Shown here: positions 56,687 through 64,000 of the stretch, one piece after another
Numbering within the stretch: position 1 is the stretch's first letter
Layout of the letters: the number at the start of each line of letters is the position of its first letter
Origin: CF-46 sp963760735
Lineage (GTDB): Bacteria > Chloroflexota > Limnocylindria > Limnocylindrales > CSP1-4
NCBI GenBank assembly: GCA_963760735.1
Contig: CAVXEB010000004.1
Span: 1,860,001-1,924,000 of the forward strand
DNA: 64,000 nucleotides
Reading direction: 5' to 3'
The notes under the pieces: generated by a model
Databases searched by the model: none
What the model saw: the letters and a program-made list of their open reading frames with translations, nothing else
Told to the model about the DNA's origin: nothing
Position numbers and translations under genes: made by a program

Positions 56687-57775
56687 GTGAACCCCTCGCC
56701 GACGCCCGTCGCGCCGCCGCTCCGGCTCGGGCCGACGATCCGGGCGGTCGACCTCCACGCCTGCGGCGAGCCCGGGCGGGTGATCGTCGACGGTGTCGGT
56801 GACGTCCCCGGCACGACGATGTTCGACAAGATGACATGGCTGGCCGCCAACCGCGACGACCTGCGGCTGCGGATGCTCCGCGAGCCGCGCGGATTCCCCG
56901 CTGCCAACTGCAACCTCGTCCTGCCGTCGTCGAACCCGGAGGCGGCGGCCGGCTACGTGATCATGGAGCACGTCGAGTACCCCGGGATGAGCGGGACGAA
57001 CACGATGTGTGTCGTGACGGCGCTGCTGGAGACCGGCCTGTTGCCGATGACCGAGCCGGTCACCGAGCTCACGCTGGAGGCGCCGGCCGGCCTGATCCGG
57101 ATCCGGGCGGATTGCCGCGACGGCAAGGTGACCGGCGTGACGTTCCGGAACGTCCCTGCGTTCGCGACCCACATCGACGCCCGGGTGGAGGTCCCCCATC
57201 TCGGCACCGTGACCGTTGACGTGGCGTACGGTGGGATGTTCTACGTGATGGCCTCGGCGGACGGGTTCGGGCTGCGCTTGACACCCGACGAGGGCGCGGA
57301 CATCGTCCGGATCACGGAGATGATCAAGGCCGCGGCGGCCGATCAGCTGCCGGTCGTCCATCCCGAGCAGCCGGGCTTCGCCGGGATCACGATCGGCCAG
57401 CTGTCCGGTCCGGCCCACGACCCGTCCAACTCGATGCGGAACGTGGTCACGGTGTCCACCGGCACCCTCGACTGGGATCGCCCGGCGACATGGACGGGCG
57501 CGATCGACCGGTCGCCGTGCGGGACCGGGACGTCGGCACGGATGGCCACGCTGTACGCCCGCGGCAAGCTGGCGATCGGGGAGGACTTCCGCCACGAGGG
57601 GATCCTTGGCACGGTGTTCACCGGCCGCCTGCTCGAGGAGATGACGCTCGGTGGCCGGGCGGCCGTGGTTCCCCAGATCACGGGTCAGGCCTGGATCACG
57701 GGCATCGCCGACTACGTCGTCGACCCGACCGACCCGTTTCCCGACGGCTTCACGATCGGCGACATCTGGGCCTGA
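56687..57775 (+). CDS. Proline racemase superfamily enzyme
   Basis: A 362-residue cofactor-independent enzyme acting at the alpha-carbon of proline or hydroxyprolines. AVDLHACGEPGRVI opens the fold, FPAANCNLVLPS follows. The first catalytic position is Ser (EYPGMSGTNTMC) where racemases have Cys in MCGHG; the second keeps Cys (IDRSPCGTGTSARMA). The Ser-Cys pair makes 4-hydroxyproline epimerase or trans-3-hydroxyproline dehydratase-type chemistry more likely than proline racemisation. Solitary, convergent with the urease-like genes. Confidence 0.85.
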   Translation: MNPSPTPVAPPLRLGPTIRAVDLHACGEPGRVIVDGVGDVPGTTMFDKMTWLAANRDDLRLRMLREPRGFPAANCNLVLPSSNPEAAAGYVIMEHVEYPGMSGTNTMCVVTALLETGLLPMTEPVTELTLEAPAGLIRIRADCRDGKVTGVTFRNVPAFATHIDARVEVPHLGTVTVDVAYGGMFYVMASADGFGLRLTPDEGADIVRITEMIKAAAADQLPVVHPEQPGFAGITIGQLSGPAHDPSNSMRNVVTVSTGTLDWDRPATWTGAIDRSPCGTGTSARMATLYARGKLAIGEDFRHEGILGTVFTGRLLEEMTLGGRAAVVPQITGQAWITGIADYVVDPTDPFPDGFTIGDIWA

Positions 57776-57796
57776 GGCCGTCGGCCGGCAAGGAAG

Positions 57797-59485
57797 TCAG
57801 CGCAGGAAGTAGCGGCGGCTGAGCGGCACCTCGTCGACGGGAACCACCGCGAGACGTCGGTCGTCGAGGGTCACCCAGCCATCGACCGGGTCGATCTCGA
57901 TCGCCGGCGCCGCGCGGTTCAGCCACAGCTCGCTCCGGGTCAGGCCCCGCGTCGGGCCGATCGGGACGAGCTCGCGTCCGACGGCCGACCGACGGCCGAC
58001 GGCGGCGGCCGCGCTCCGGGCCACGAACGTCACCCCGAGACGCCGGGCCGCCGGCGGGATCCCGCCCCAGTCCGGCCGGTAGCGGGTCGGCTCCGCTCGC
58101 TCCACGGTGGCGTTGCCGTCGCCGAGCGGCGCCCACGCCGGGTAGCCGCTCTTGAGGACGAGCTCCGGCTTCGCCCCGAACCACGCCGGCTTCCACAGGA
58201 CGATGTCCGCGAGTCGGCCGGCCCGGAGGGACCCGACGTGGTCGGCCAGGCCGTGCGTGATCGCGGGCTCGATCGTCACCTTGGCGAGGTAGCGGAGCAC
58301 TCGCTCCGTGTCGTCCGGGATCCCGTCCGCGTCGATCGATCGTGGCAGCGTGCTACCAGGCCACCGAGTCATCACGCTACCAAGCTGCAGTGTCCGGCGG
58401 ACCGTCTCCATGATCCGGCCCATGCCCTGCGAGTCGGAGTTCACGATCTGGATCGCGCCGAGGTCGTGAAGCGGGCCCTCGGCGGCCATCGTGGCCGGGT
58501 GGACGCGCTCGGCCGCAAGCTCGACATCCTCCCGCACACCCATCGACCCGCCGTGGTTCAGCACGATCATCGCGATGTGCTCCGCCGCCGCGTGTCGCCC
58601 GAACGGCAGCGTCGGCGTTGTCGACGAGCAGATGATGTTCGGCTCGCGCACGAGACCGAGCAGATCCGGGATGTGACCGCCGCCGGAGCCCTCGACGTGA
58701 TACGCGTGGACCGTCCGTCCGGCGATCGCCGCGATCGTGTCCTCGAGCTCGGCCGACTCGTGGAGCCCGTCCGTGTGGAGCGAGACCGCCACGCCCGCCG
58801 ATTCGGCGAAGGCCAGCGTCGCGTCGATGATCTCGGGTGTCGCGCCGTAGTCCTCGTGGACCTTGAACCCGACCGCGCCCGCCGCGACGAGCGCCTCGAA
58901 GTCCGCCGGGTGGATCGACCGGGCGCACGTCTGGAGCCCCACGTTGATCGGCCAGGCGGCGATCGCGGCGAGCGTCCGCTCCATCGCCCACGGTGGCTCC
59001 TCGAAGCCCGCCGTCACGAGCGTCGTCACGCCGCCCGACAGCGCGGCCGGCAGCAGCTCGGGGCTGATCAGGTGGACGTGGCTGTCGACGGCACCCGGGG
59101 TCGCGATCAGGCCGTACGCCATGATCGGCGCCGTGTGTGGCCCGATCTCGAGCTCGATGCCGTCGCTGATCGCCGGATTGCCGGCACGTCCGACGCCGAC
59201 GACCCGGCCGTCCTTGATCCCGATGTCGGCCTTGACCACACCGATCGTCGGATCGACGACGACGGCCCCGGCGACCACCGCGTCCAGCTCCGAGGGCGAG
59301 GCGCGACCGGCCTGCGCCATCCTCGGCCGGAGGGTCTTGGCATAGCCCCAGATCGGCTCGTCGCCGGGAGCCTGGCGATCCTCGCCGACCCGCACCCACA
59401 GCTCGGTGTCACCGAGCCGGATGCGGTCGCCCGCGGTCGGGCCGTACCGGGCGATCCGCTCGTCGTCGTCGAGGGTCCGGCTCAT
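57797..59485 (-). CDS. Divergent urease alpha subunit (UreC-like)
   Basis: A 562-residue amidohydrolase aligned to UreC throughout: YGPTAGDRIRLGDTELWV at the start; SHVHLISPE (two metal His); GFKVHEDYG (the carbamylated Lys and a His); SLHTDGLHES; HAYHVEGSGGGHIPD; NSDSQGMGR (metal Asp). In the mobile flap, canonical VCHHL reads LNHGG: Cys becomes Asn, while the catalytic His is kept, and the Arg of AESR is kept in AAER. The nickel site is therefore intact but the flap differs. Overlaps the gamma-beta gene by 4 bases. No ureDEFG is in the window. Either a true divergent urease or a urease-like amidohydrolase. Confidence 0.8.
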   Translation of the reverse strand: MSRTLDDDERIARYGPTAGDRIRLGDTELWVRVGEDRQAPGDEPIWGYAKTLRPRMAQAGRASPSELDAVVAGAVVVDPTIGVVKADIGIKDGRVVGVGRAGNPAISDGIELEIGPHTAPIMAYGLIATPGAVDSHVHLISPELLPAALSGGVTTLVTAGFEEPPWAMERTLAAIAAWPINVGLQTCARSIHPADFEALVAAGAVGFKVHEDYGATPEIIDATLAFAESAGVAVSLHTDGLHESAELEDTIAAIAGRTVHAYHVEGSGGGHIPDLLGLVREPNIICSSTTPTLPFGRHAAAEHIAMIVLNHGGSMGVREDVELAAERVHPATMAAEGPLHDLGAIQIVNSDSQGMGRIMETVRRTLQLGSVMTRWPGSTLPRSIDADGIPDDTERVLRYLAKVTIEPAITHGLADHVGSLRAGRLADIVLWKPAWFGAKPELVLKSGYPAWAPLGDGNATVERAEPTRYRPDWGGIPPAARRLGVTFVARSAAAAVGRRSAVGRELVPIGPTRGLTRSELWLNRAAPAIEIDPVDGWVTLDDRRLAVVPVDEVPLSRRYFLR

Positions 59486-60099
59486 CCGTCCGCCTTGCCG
59501 CCGAACCGGACGAGGTCGACGGTCTGCTCCTCGCCCGGCGCCCAGCGCACCGAGCGGCCGGCAGGGATGTCGAGACGGAACCCGGCGGCGGCCACCCGAT
59601 CGAAGGCCAGGCGGCGGTTGACCCGATCGAAGGGCATGTGCGAGGAGACCCGGACCGCGCGCACCGACTCGTTGCGGACGACGATCGTGCGTCGCTCGCG
59701 GTCGGGCGCGGCATCGCTGGTGGCGTCTGCCGCGAGCTCCCTGCGGGCGACGATCGCCCCGGGCCCACGAGCGGGCATCGGCTCGCGGCCGCCGAGCGGG
59801 TCCTCGAGCACGACGAGCCGGGTTCCATCCCCGAGGAGGACCTCCAGCCGGACCTCGTCGACCAGCTCGCGAACTCCGTCGATCACGTCGTCGGATCCCA
59901 GCGCCGAGCGCCCGGCCGACTCGACATCCGCGAGGGTGCCGGCGTCCCGGGCCGCTTCCAGCATCGCGTCGCAGATGACGGCGATTGCCTCCGGCGCGTT
60001 CAGCCGGAGCCCGCGAGCGCGGCGGCGCCGGGCCAGCTCGGCGGCCGAGAACAGGAGGAGCCGTTCCTCCTCCCAGGCGGTCAGGCGCATGGGCCGCAT
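59482..60099 (-). CDS. Fused urease gamma-beta subunit
   Basis: 205 residues. Residues 1-100 match urease gamma: MRLTAWEEERLLLFSAAELA, RRRRARGLRLNAPEAIAVIC, VIDGVRELVDEVRLEVLLGD. Residues ~110-205 match beta: PGAIVARR, then VSSHMPFDRVNRRLAFDRVA and FRLDIPAGRSVRWAPGE. Fused gamma-beta subunits are known in Helicobacter and some actinobacteria. In beta the usual GSHYHFFEVN reads SSHMPFDRVN, so this chain has diverged along with its alpha partner. ATG 60099 (or the internal ATG three codons on). Confidence 0.82.
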   Translation of the reverse strand: MRPMRLTAWEEERLLLFSAAELARRRRARGLRLNAPEAIAVICDAMLEAARDAGTLADVESAGRSALGSDDVIDGVRELVDEVRLEVLLGDGTRLVVLEDPLGGREPMPARGPGAIVARRELAADATSDAAPDRERRTIVVRNESVRAVRVSSHMPFDRVNRRLAFDRVAAAGFRLDIPAGRSVRWAPGEEQTVDLVRFGGKADG

Positions 60100-60187
60100 C
60101 GTAGTCGCTTGGTCTGGCCCGACGGCGAGCCTGTCGGGGCTCAGAAGCCCATCGACGGAAGGACGCGGGCGGTTGACGCCCGCCGGG

Positions 60188-61462
60188 TCAGCCGGCCGCG
60201 GCGCTCAGCGTGGCAGTGGCGGGCACGGCTGCGGCGGGCACGGCTGCGGCGGGCACGGCTGCGGCGGGCACGGCTGCGACCTCCGGCCGGCGGCCTGCCC
60301 GGACGAACATCGCGACGCCGATCGCGCTCGTGGCGGCACACGCGAGCAGCCCGATCGTGACGTCGATCAGGCCCACCTGGAGCAGGGCGCTCATCAGGAA
60401 GGCGGCCACGATGCCGCGAGCGCCCGTCAGCGCGTTCCAGCCGGCCATCGCCGCGGCGCGGGAGGCGAGCGGCGTCTGGTCGCTGACCGCGGCCGCGATC
60501 CCGACGTCGATCGAGGCGCTGCCGATGCCGGCGGCCACCGCGCCGATCCACAGGACCGCGACGCTCGGCGCGAACGCGTAGGCAACGAGCGCGAGCAGAC
60601 CGATCGCGCTGCCGAGACGCAGCGAGGCCAGCGCACCGAACCGGTCCGCCACGAGGCCCCACAGCGGGAATGCGATCGTGGTCGCGATCGCGGCGAGGAT
60701 GCCGATGACGCCGACCTCGGCGAGGCTCAGGTTCAGCCGGTCGACATGGACGAGCGCGAACAGGGGAGCGGCGGCGATCAGTCCGCCTCCGTAGAAGCCC
60801 TGGGCGACCGCGATCCGGGACAGGAGCGGCCGCTCGCGCAGGGCGCGGATCGACTCGCGGGCCGAGAAGCCCTTCGGTTGATCGGCTGCCGCGGCCTTCA
60901 GCCCGACGTAGCCGATCGCACAGGCGACGCCGACGATGCCCGCGACCGCAACCGCCTGCTCGCCGCCGATCCGGTCGGCGAGGACGCCGCCGCCGAACGC
61001 GGCCAGGGCGCCGGCCGCCGCCCGGCCCATGCCGAGCACACCGACCACGCGGCCGCGCAGCCGCGCCGGATACATCGCTCCCCAGAGACGGAGATGGAAC
61101 GGGCCGCCGAACGACAGGCTGAGCCAGAAGACGATCGCCACCGCGACCACGACCGGTGCCGGCGGGACGATGAAGAGGACGAGCAGGCTGGCGGCACCGA
61201 ACCCGCGGATCAGGGCGAGCTGGACCGTCGTCCGGGCGCCCAGCCGGCCGGCGAACGCACCGAGGAGGTTCGCGACGAACGGCGCGGCGGCGAGGGCGGA
61301 CAGCCCGATCGGAGAAAGCCCGCCACGCCTGGCGACCGTCGGGAGGATCGAGCTGACGAGCGCCATCGTCACGCCCATGCCGACCGCCACGAGGAGATCG
61401 AGGGCGAGATTCCGCCCGATCGTCCGTCGGGACGCGGTGGCAAGCAGTGACGGCCGGAGCAA
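60188..61462 (-). CDS. Major facilitator superfamily transporter
   Basis: A 424-residue protein with 12 predicted helices in two six-helix halves: the first GRNLALDLLVAVGMGVTMAL, the second from ~residue 200, with MFS loop motifs such as LADRIGGEQ and LVADRFGALASLRLG. The substrate is unknown. Start TTG 61462 has GAGGTG six bases upstream and precedes the first helix; the frame upstream reads repeat DNA. The C-terminal 30 residues are an Ala-Val-Pro repeat made by four perfect 15-bp DNA repeats. Confidence 0.8.
   Translation of the reverse strand: MLRPSLLATASRRTIGRNLALDLLVAVGMGVTMALVSSILPTVARRGGLSPIGLSALAAAPFVANLLGAFAGRLGARTTVQLALIRGFGAASLLVLFIVPPAPVVVAVAIVFWLSLSFGGPFHLRLWGAMYPARLRGRVVGVLGMGRAAAGALAAFGGGVLADRIGGEQAVAVAGIVGVACAIGYVGLKAAAADQPKGFSARESIRALRERPLLSRIAVAQGFYGGGLIAAAPLFALVHVDRLNLSLAEVGVIGILAAIATTIAFPLWGLVADRFGALASLRLGSAIGLLALVAYAFAPSVAVLWIGAVAAGIGSASIDVGIAAAVSDQTPLASRAAAMAGWNALTGARGIVAAFLMSALLQVGLIDVTIGLLACAATSAIGVAMFVRAGRRPEVAAVPAAAVPAAAVPAAAVPATATLSAAAG
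60219..60278. repeat. Four perfect 15-bp tandem repeats
   Basis: Unit GCGGGCACGGCTGCG repeated four times without change inside the 3' end of the MFS gene; each adds five residues (Ala-Ala-Ala-Val-Pro). In-frame length variation would not disrupt the protein. Confidence 0.95.
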
Positions 61463-61802
61463 GGAGCACCTCGAGGCAGCAAGCGATTCCCGCGCGGCCT
61501 GCGAGGTGAGCTGTCGGGCTCGGCGTGGGTTCGCCGCCGCGGATGTCCGCGGTTCGCCCCAGAGATGGGTCCCCCGTCCCCTGTCAGGGAGGTTCGGCCA
61601 CGGCCAGTCTATCAAGGGACGGGGTCCCGGGCCGATGGCCCTTTCGTCACCCTCGGATGGCTGTCGCGCCTGAACGACGCTGGACTGCGTTGCCGCCTGC
61701 GCTGCTCGCTCACGCACCCTGAAGTGCGCTCGCTCCGCGGCTTGCCGGCGCCTTGCCAGCCTCGCCCATGCGCGACGAACGCAGTCGCGTGATGTGACGG
61801 CC
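61463..61802. other. 340-bp intergenic region with a repeat copy
   Basis: Between the Fur stop and the MFS start, both on the minus strand. It holds the repeat at 61659-61786. A -10-like TAGACT on the minus strand (61607-61612) could serve the MFS gene, without a good -35. No protein gene seen. Confidence 0.5.
61659..61786 (-). repeat. Single copy of the 104-bp inverted-ended repeat
   Basis: Core 61683-61786 (104 bp) with exact ends GACTGCGTT and AACGCAGTC, in the same orientation as the copy at 56013. The extension CAGCGTCGTTCAGGCGCGAC (complement) continues to 61659, as in the array. It starts 17 bases after the Fur-gene stop on the minus strand. Confidence 0.85.
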
Positions 61803-62264
61803 CTATTCGGGGTCAGCGCCCGCGGCGGTCGCGCAGGATTCGCAGCGACCGGTGACGGTCACGTGCGATCGGTCGACGGCGAAGGCGCGGCGGGCGTCGA
61901 ACAGCGCGGCGATCTCGTCGGCCTCGTCGGGTTCGATCTGCCACGAGCCGCCACACGTTCGGCAGTACAGGTGGCCGTGCTCCTCGATCGGGAGGACGTG
62001 GAACTCCTCGCGCCCGTCGAACCCGTGGTGGTGGCTGAGGTACCCGAGATCCTCCAGCACGTCGAGGGTCCGGTACACGGTCGATGGCGTCGTCGTGGGG
62101 TCGATCGCGCGGCAGCGCTCGACGAGCTCGGCCCCGGTCACGTGTCCGGACGTTCGCGACAGGACGTCGACCAGGGTCCGTCGCTGGGGCGTCCAGCGGA
62201 GGCCCTCGACGTGGAGGCGCTCGCGGACCTGCTCCCAGCCGTCGTGAGCCGGCTCTCCGATCAC
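61803..62264 (-). CDS. Fur-family metalloregulator (possibly nickel-responsive)
   Basis: A 153-residue repressor. The winged helix lies at residues ~8-90 (RWTPQRRTLVDVLSRTSGHV, TPSTVYRTLDVLEDLGYLSH). HHHGFDGREEFHV and HGHLYCRTCGGSW supply metal-binding His and Cys; the second structural-zinc CXXC is GRCESC. Next to a nickel transporter with an operator in its promoter, a Nur-like role is the best guess; Zur or Fur cannot be excluded by sequence. GTG 62264 is chosen over a longer frame; the gap to the transporter stop is 17 bases, so it is probably co-transcribed and autoregulated. Confidence 0.85.
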   Translation of the reverse strand: MIGEPAHDGWEQVRERLHVEGLRWTPQRRTLVDVLSRTSGHVTGAELVERCRAIDPTTTPSTVYRTLDVLEDLGYLSHHHGFDGREEFHVLPIEEHGHLYCRTCGGSWQIEPDEADEIAALFDARRAFAVDRSHVTVTGRCESCATAAGADPE

Positions 62265-62281
62265 GCCCGTTCCCGACCGGT

Positions 62282-63226
62282 TCAGAACGGGAGGACGGAG
62301 TCCAGGCTCGGGAGGACCGCGTCGAGCCCGAACAGGAACACCGCTCCGATCACGAGGCTGAACGCGCCCGCGACCGCGCCGATGGCGACGTAGACCCGTT
62401 CCCGCGTCTGGCTCGCGACGAACCCGACCGAGCTCAGGAGCACGATGGCGAAGTTGGAGATGAGCAGGCCGATGACGAACGCGAACAGCATCGGGACGCC
62501 CAGGCCGGCGCTCGCCGCGCCACCGACCGCGGCGATCAGCAGAACCTGCGTGCCCGTCTCCGCGCCGATGCCGTGGATCATGCCGACGCCGAATGCGGTC
62601 CGGGTCCCGTAGGAGCTCATCTCGAGCGGCTCCACGTGCTCGTGGCCGTGGATCCGCGCCTGCACCCGGCGCCAGCCATATCGGACGCCATCGAAGACCA
62701 GCATCCAGCGACTGCGGATCCGGAACGACTCTCCCGTCCGGGCGTAGCGATAGACGGAGTACAGCACCCAGGCGCCGAGCGCGATGAGCGTGACGCCGAC
62801 GATGCGGCCCATGATCGGGTCGAGCCAATCCGGAAGGAGCGCCCCGAAGGCCAGTGCCGCGACCCCCAGGGCGATGACGACCGCGCCGTGGCCGAGGGCG
62901 TACAGCGTGCCGAGGCGGACGGCTTCGACCTGGTGCGACGACCACACCGGCTGGCGAACCGCCGGCGTCATCCGCCCGGGCGCGAGGGTCGCGGCGCCGG
63001 GTCCCGCATCGTGGGCGCGAACCTCATTCCGGCCGCCGTGGTCGTGGTGGTCGCCGGAGATCAGGCGATGCTGCTGCTGGTGCCCCGCCTCGGCCACTCC
63101 GGCTGCGGCCGCGGTACTCGTGATGTCCGTGATGGCGGCGATGTGATCCCAATCGATCCCGTGGCGGATTCCGAGGATCAGGCCGGTGAGGAGGATGCCG
63201 ATGGCGGCGGGATCGAGGAACGGCAA
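62282..63226 (-). CDS. NiCoT-type nickel/cobalt permease
   Basis: A 314-residue membrane protein. The family signature RHGIDWDHIAAITD lies in helix 2 (residues ~20-33; canonical RHAxDADHI), LYALGHGAVVIALGVAA near 108, and GMIHGIGAETGTQVLLI near 215. A His-rich loop (GHQQQHRLISGDHHDHGG, residues ~47-64) could bind metal. It imports Ni2+ (or Co2+) for enzymes such as urease. TTG start with AAGGA nine bases upstream. The promoter contains a palindromic operator. Confidence 0.87.
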   Translation of the reverse strand: MPFLDPAAIGILLTGLILGIRHGIDWDHIAAITDITSTAAAAGVAEAGHQQQHRLISGDHHDHGGRNEVRAHDAGPGAATLAPGRMTPAVRQPVWSSHQVEAVRLGTLYALGHGAVVIALGVAALAFGALLPDWLDPIMGRIVGVTLIALGAWVLYSVYRYARTGESFRIRSRWMLVFDGVRYGWRRVQARIHGHEHVEPLEMSSYGTRTAFGVGMIHGIGAETGTQVLLIAAVGGAASAGLGVPMLFAFVIGLLISNFAIVLLSSVGFVASQTRERVYVAIGAVAGAFSLVIGAVFLFGLDAVLPSLDSVLPF

Positions 63227-63265
63227 CGTGATCGGTCCTTGCTCTGGTGTCAGCGCCCTCCGGAA

Positions 63266-63303
63266 AGGCTAGCCGTTCGCGCCGCGTGTTGCAACGAGTT
63301 GCA
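63266..63303 (-). promoter_or_regulatory. Promoter of the nickel transporter with operator over the -35
   Basis: On the minus strand, TTGCAA (63294-63289) is followed after 17 bases by TAGCCT (63271-63266). The -35 overlaps the perfect palindrome TGCAAC-GA-GTTGCA (63290-63303). TTGCAA half-sites recall the streptomycete Nur box as I remember it. A repressor bound here would block RNA polymerase. Confidence 0.6.
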
Positions 63304-63410
63304 CTAGCAGATCCGTGCGAATCTCCGTGCCGTGGATACGCGATCGGATGGGATGCGGATGGATCGGGCCCGTGATAGCATCCCCGATCCGAACGGTCGT
63401 TCGGTCCTGT

Positions 63411-63788
63411 GGGGATGTGTGGATTCGACAGGGCCTGGCTACCGGGGAGCGCGAGCCGAGGATGCTGCTCAGGCCTCGTTAATCAGGCAGCAAAACGAAG
63501 TACCTGGCAACCGCCAGTCGACTCTCGCCCTCGCTGCGTAAGCAGCTAGTGTGAGCGTGGAAGCCACCTCGGTCCCGCGGGTGGTGGAAGCGTCATTCAG
63601 CGGGGCTGCGATCCGGGCAAGCGTTGCGTAGTCCGGAGACAAGCCCGATCTAGGGGCACGTGACTGGACTGCCGGTGAGCCTGCCGATGGGCGCCCCGGC
63701 GGTCGACGACAAACCATCGGATACGCTCGTAGTTGGTCTCCGGCGAAGGGTTCTGGACGGGGAGTTCGACTCTCCCCCATCTCCACCA
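63411..63788 (+). ncRNA. ssrA: Transfer-messenger RNA (tmRNA)
   Basis: The 378-base RNA rescues stalled ribosomes with SmpB. The 5' end GGGGATGTGTGGATTCGACA and the 3' end with GGAGTTCGACTCTCC and a genomic CCA (63786-63788) are diagnostic; GGGGATG pairs with CATCTCC as the tRNA-like acceptor stem. The tag frame ends ACT CTC GCC CTC GCT GCG TAA (63521-63541), encoding TLALAA, a typical degradation signal. Reading back gives QNEVPGNRQSTLALAA, with the resume codon probably CAG 63488 or CAA 63491. One-piece form. Confidence 0.96.
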
Positions 63789-64000
63789 CGCCGCTTCGTT
63801 TGGCCCGTTCACCCCGTGCCGTGAGTTCCAGCTCACATTGGCCGAAACGGCCAGGAACGACCGGATCGCGTTTCGGCGGCAGGCGGGCGACAGACAGCCC
63901 TGCATGCTTGCTTCACGCGCGGGAACGCACACCGGCGCCACGTCCGGGCGGGGCCACGCGACGAGCTCTCGCGAAGCTCGCGCAGCCCGGCTCGTACGGC
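63789..64000. other. Region downstream of tmRNA, no gene seen
   Basis: 212 bases to the window end. No integrase start, repeated tmRNA 3' end or ORF with family resemblance is visible, so there is no evidence in reach for an element inserted at ssrA. Confidence 0.4.

Noticed and set aside
56681..56696. Second parS-like site (TGCTTCACGTGAACCC)
   Set aside because: Matches only 13 of 16 consensus positions, is not a full palindrome and overlaps the start codon of the proline racemase family gene.
63789..64000. Genomic island at the tmRNA 3' end
   Set aside because: No duplicated 3' end, integrase or phage-like gene is visible in the 212 bases available.

Overview
The window is dense, strongly GC-rich bacterial chromosome (about two thirds G+C by eye). 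It has many GTG and TTG starts and many 4-base start/stop overlaps. It carries no phage, IS or CRISPR. Gene order links rpmE, prfA, prmC, tsaC, a WecA-like transferase, atpI, the eight ATP synthase genes and murA on one side, and prfB, ftsE, ftsX, ctpA, smpB and ssrA on the other. As I recall, this layout is shared by Actinobacteria and many Chloroflexota. Together with leaderless-type promoters and the protein sequences, it suggests an uncultured Terrabacteria lineage, most likely a Chloroflexota near Limnocylindria/Ellin6529. That placement is inference. Housekeeping genes dominate, so this is core chromosome.

Layout. (a) 1-1.7 kb: the end of an unknown gene, a tandem array of a 104-bp repeat with inverted ends, and an XRE regulator. 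(b) 1.7-13.2 kb, minus strand: atpI-B-E-F-H-A-G-D-C, then murA, mreB, a PHP phosphoesterase and a flippase-like membrane protein, read as one long operon from a clear promoter at 13.2 kb. (c) 13.2-16.5 kb: a secreted Ig-like repeat protein and a membrane-anchored PKD protein. (d) 16.7-28.8 kb, minus: WecA-like transferase, glyA, tsaC, HAD phosphatase, prmC, glycogen-debranching-type hydrolase, prfA, YqhQ, an orphan DNA methyltransferase, and rpmE-rpmA-rplU. (e) 29-35.4 kb: a DUF2344 protein, a frameshifted J-domain gene, a Na+/H+ antiporter, and rodA-mrdA-mreD. (f) 35.5-45 kb, plus: a parS site, parA-parB-gyrB, thioesterase, AlkD-like repair protein, gyrA, frameshifted prs. (g) 45-57.8 kb, plus: YceI protein, secA, YdcF, a small Cys-rich protein, prfB with its programmed frameshift, GNAT, ftsE-ftsX-ctpA, a 16-codon mini-gene with its own promoter and terminator, smpB, proline racemase family enzyme. 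(h) 57.8-64 kb: a divergent urease (fused gamma-beta plus alpha), an MFS transporter, a Fur-family regulator, a nickel transporter with an operator in its promoter, and tmRNA.

Themes. Translation termination and rescue are well represented: RF1, RF2, PrmC, SmpB and tmRNA. Envelope synthesis and shape are spread over several operons: MurA, MreB, MreD, RodA, PBP2, FtsEX, CtpA. Chromosome topology and segregation sit around parS. The nickel transporter, Fur regulator and urease-like genes may form one nickel-use locus, although no urease maturation genes are visible.

Most unusual items: the mini-gene at 55.84-56.0 kb, whose near-perfect ribosome binding site is buried in a hairpin; the dispersed 104-bp element; leaderless short upstream ORFs coupled to parA and ftsE; the divergent urease; and an 8-cysteine mini-protein coupled to prfB. 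Two conserved genes (prs and a J-domain gene) carry single-base frameshifts, which may be assembly errors.
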